From Tetragonia tetragonoides (Eukaryota > Streptophyta > Magnoliopsida > Caryophyllales > Aizoaceae), in the NCBI GenBank assembly GCA_038025085.1, contig CM076148.1, positions 3,226,501-3,290,500 on the forward strand: 64,000 bases of DNA, in the 5' to 3' direction. The notes beneath the pieces were generated by a model. The model was not told where the DNA came from. It saw only the letters and a program-made list of their open reading frames with translations, and did no database searches. Shown piece by piece: positions 62,015 to 64,000 of this stretch. The translations under genes were made by a program, and so were the position numbers. How positions within the stretch are numbered: position 1 is the first letter of the stretch; each line of letters begins with the position of its first letter.

Positions 62015-64000
62015 TATCCCTTATATACATACCTAAACATATAAAATAAAATCTACGTGCACCCTTACAGTCCTATTACTTGATTCTCTCCATCACTCCA
62101 ATTCCACTACCATTTCTTTCCAGTAGCCAAGAATTAAACCTCATATCCCCAAGAAAATTATAGTGATTCACCTTCCAATTAACACTGCTAAACCCTAATT
62201 CGTTATTACCGAGTAGAAGATCAAAATTACTCTAGCACAAAGCACCACCATCAAATATGAACAGTCATTATGAAATCTTCAACCCACCCTCAAAACTATC
62301 CCTCATGTTACACTTCTACCATTTCAATCTTTTTACTTGATACTCTTTCAGTCAAAATACAAAACACACATGATCACATCAGCCCAGCATATAAAACAAA
62401 TATCACTAACATTGCCTAGCACTGCCTCAAACCCAACGTTCTTCCCCTTATAAAACAAAAATACTACTACCTCCTAATTCTCAAAAGATTTAGTTCCCCC
62501 AACAATACCATCAAGGATAATGATTAAATCTGAAAGCCCAAACAAGCATCCCACTTCCAAATTCCACAACATTCAATATAACTCTTAATTCAACAAAATG
62601 CTACTTTCCTGATGCATTAATTCAAAAATGCAACAGCAGCACAACCGGTCTCTAAAATTACAACAGCCTGTCGAATGTGACAAAATAGCTTGACATCATA
62701 TGTGGAGACAGCATAAAAATCCAGCCTAAGTAAAAATTAGATTGCCTCAACTGCTCTTATATAAAATGCCAAAATCCCAATTCATTTCATCCAAATTACT
62801 ATCCACCACCATTGATCAAAGCTTAGATCCTCAAACTCGATTCTAAGACCCACTAACAATACTCATTTTAACTTCATTTTCACCATAGATCTCAATGAAT
62901 AAAACTCTAATTCACAAGCCATACCCATATACCTAACCTTGGCTATCTGTATCATGCAAGTTAAGTCATACTCAAGATCTCTTCTATTCCACTCTCGTCC
63001 TCACCACCAAACAAAAATCAAAGCTCATAACTGTAATCCAAATCACACAACAATACAGATTTTCTTTGATTTCAATCGTTTCCATCATTGGTTTCAGCGA
63101 CATTTCAATCGTTTCTAATGGTCTCTATCTAACCAATAGTTCAATTATGATCTCAAGAGTTGGAACCTCCCTACTCTTTCTCTCCTTTCTCTCTCCTTCC
63201 TCACCACTCTCTCCTCCCCCCTCCCCCACTTGCATACTTAATATCACCCTATGATGAGATTAGGGTCATTCCTCATCCTGAGATAAGGCAAGAGCTATCT
63301 AACGGTTGACATTTCATGTTCTTCCCATAGGAATTAAATTCTAAAATTTCCAACTTTAGTTTCGTTACTAGGTCCTCTTATCGTAGCATACACATCATAC
63401 ATCAAACCTCAGCTAACTTACCTATAAAACGGCAATTGAATATCTCAAGGAAAGAGCGGACACCAATACCTAGAGAAGACTTTCATATGAAGAGCAAATC
63501 TCATACTTTAAAATACACAGTGATCTCTAAATCATGTTAGCGCAATGATCCTTCACAAAATAATAAAAGTTGTACTTCCCTATACTTTGTTCTCCTCTAA
63601 TAGTATAATGACATCACCGATCAAGCTTGAAACTCCACAAAGTCATTCCCAATTAACCTATCAACCAAACTATTGTTTATCCTCTTTTCAAGTATTTCTA
63701 ATTCCTTATTCCCTCATAACAAAACCACTAATGACAGACCTCAAATTATATGAGCCCATTCCCAATTTCACTAACATTCCATATAAAGTCAATTCAAACT
63801 CCTTTCCCAAATAAATCCCACAATTATTCCATCCATTGCACATGCCCTGGGAAGTCAAAGCAACAAATCTTTCCTATTTTAGACAAATGCAACCACTAAA
63901 TTCTTGGGGGTCACTCACAATAGCTAGACTACTTTTCAGTTTTCACTTCGTTCTTTGATTTCATTGCTTTTGCCTAGTTCTTATCACATGGAAATAACCA
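62015..64000. repeat. G-poor A/C-rich sequence, part 4
   Basis: Same strand bias as 46,204-60,839 but monomer phrases are harder to recognise, suggesting older or different units. A polypyrimidine tract (tctctcctttctctctcctt) lies near 63,180-63,230. No gene recognised. Confidence 0.55.

Overview
The window is plant nuclear DNA, most likely from a eudicot. It has GT-AG exon fragments, TATA-type promoters, tRNA-derived SINEs, plant-type L1 LINEs with an RT zinc-binding C-terminus, MITEs, a MULE-like element and long satellites. No open reading frame is long enough to be an intact conventional gene. Nearly all the recognisable coding material is pseudogenic, and most short ORFs are chance or repeat-derived. 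The species cannot be named from sequence alone.

Region 1 (about 1-40,000) is a nested tandem duplication of an old gene cluster. Its modules recur many times: (i) a plus-strand fragment of an RNF113/CWC24-type CCCH zinc-finger gene (3 copies); (ii) a minus-strand promoter, 5' leader and first-exon unit with a TATA box and a CT tract (7 clear copies plus 3 diverged ones); (iii) downstream minus-strand exons that differ between copies, including two broken copies of a Tify-binding-like plus PHD-finger gene of the IDM1-like type; (iv) non-coding spacers. SINEs, a LINE tail, an F-box fragment and a small foldback element have inserted into it. Several insertions can be proved by target-site duplications and by empty sites in paralogous copies.

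Two arrays of a GC-rich tandem repeat of about 315 bp (8,360-10,190 and 15,855-18,800) are embedded in this cluster. Both end in the same AT-rich tail followed by the RNF113 fragment. A strongly diverged third array lies at 40,480-42,575. From about 36,800 to 39,760 there is a chain of short phase-compatible minus-strand exons of an unrecognised gene.

Region 2 (42,600-46,203) is a decayed plus-strand L1-type LINE, itself split by a 307-bp Harbinger-like palindromic MITE.

Region 3 (46,204-64,000) is a very G-poor, A/C-rich degenerate satellite with monomers near 180 bp and superimposed multi-kilobase repeats. It is interrupted by two minus-strand copies of one LINE family and by a 1.17-kb MULE-like element with a GC-rich interior. 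The overall picture is repeat-rich heterochromatin, possibly pericentromeric, next to a degenerated tandem gene cluster.
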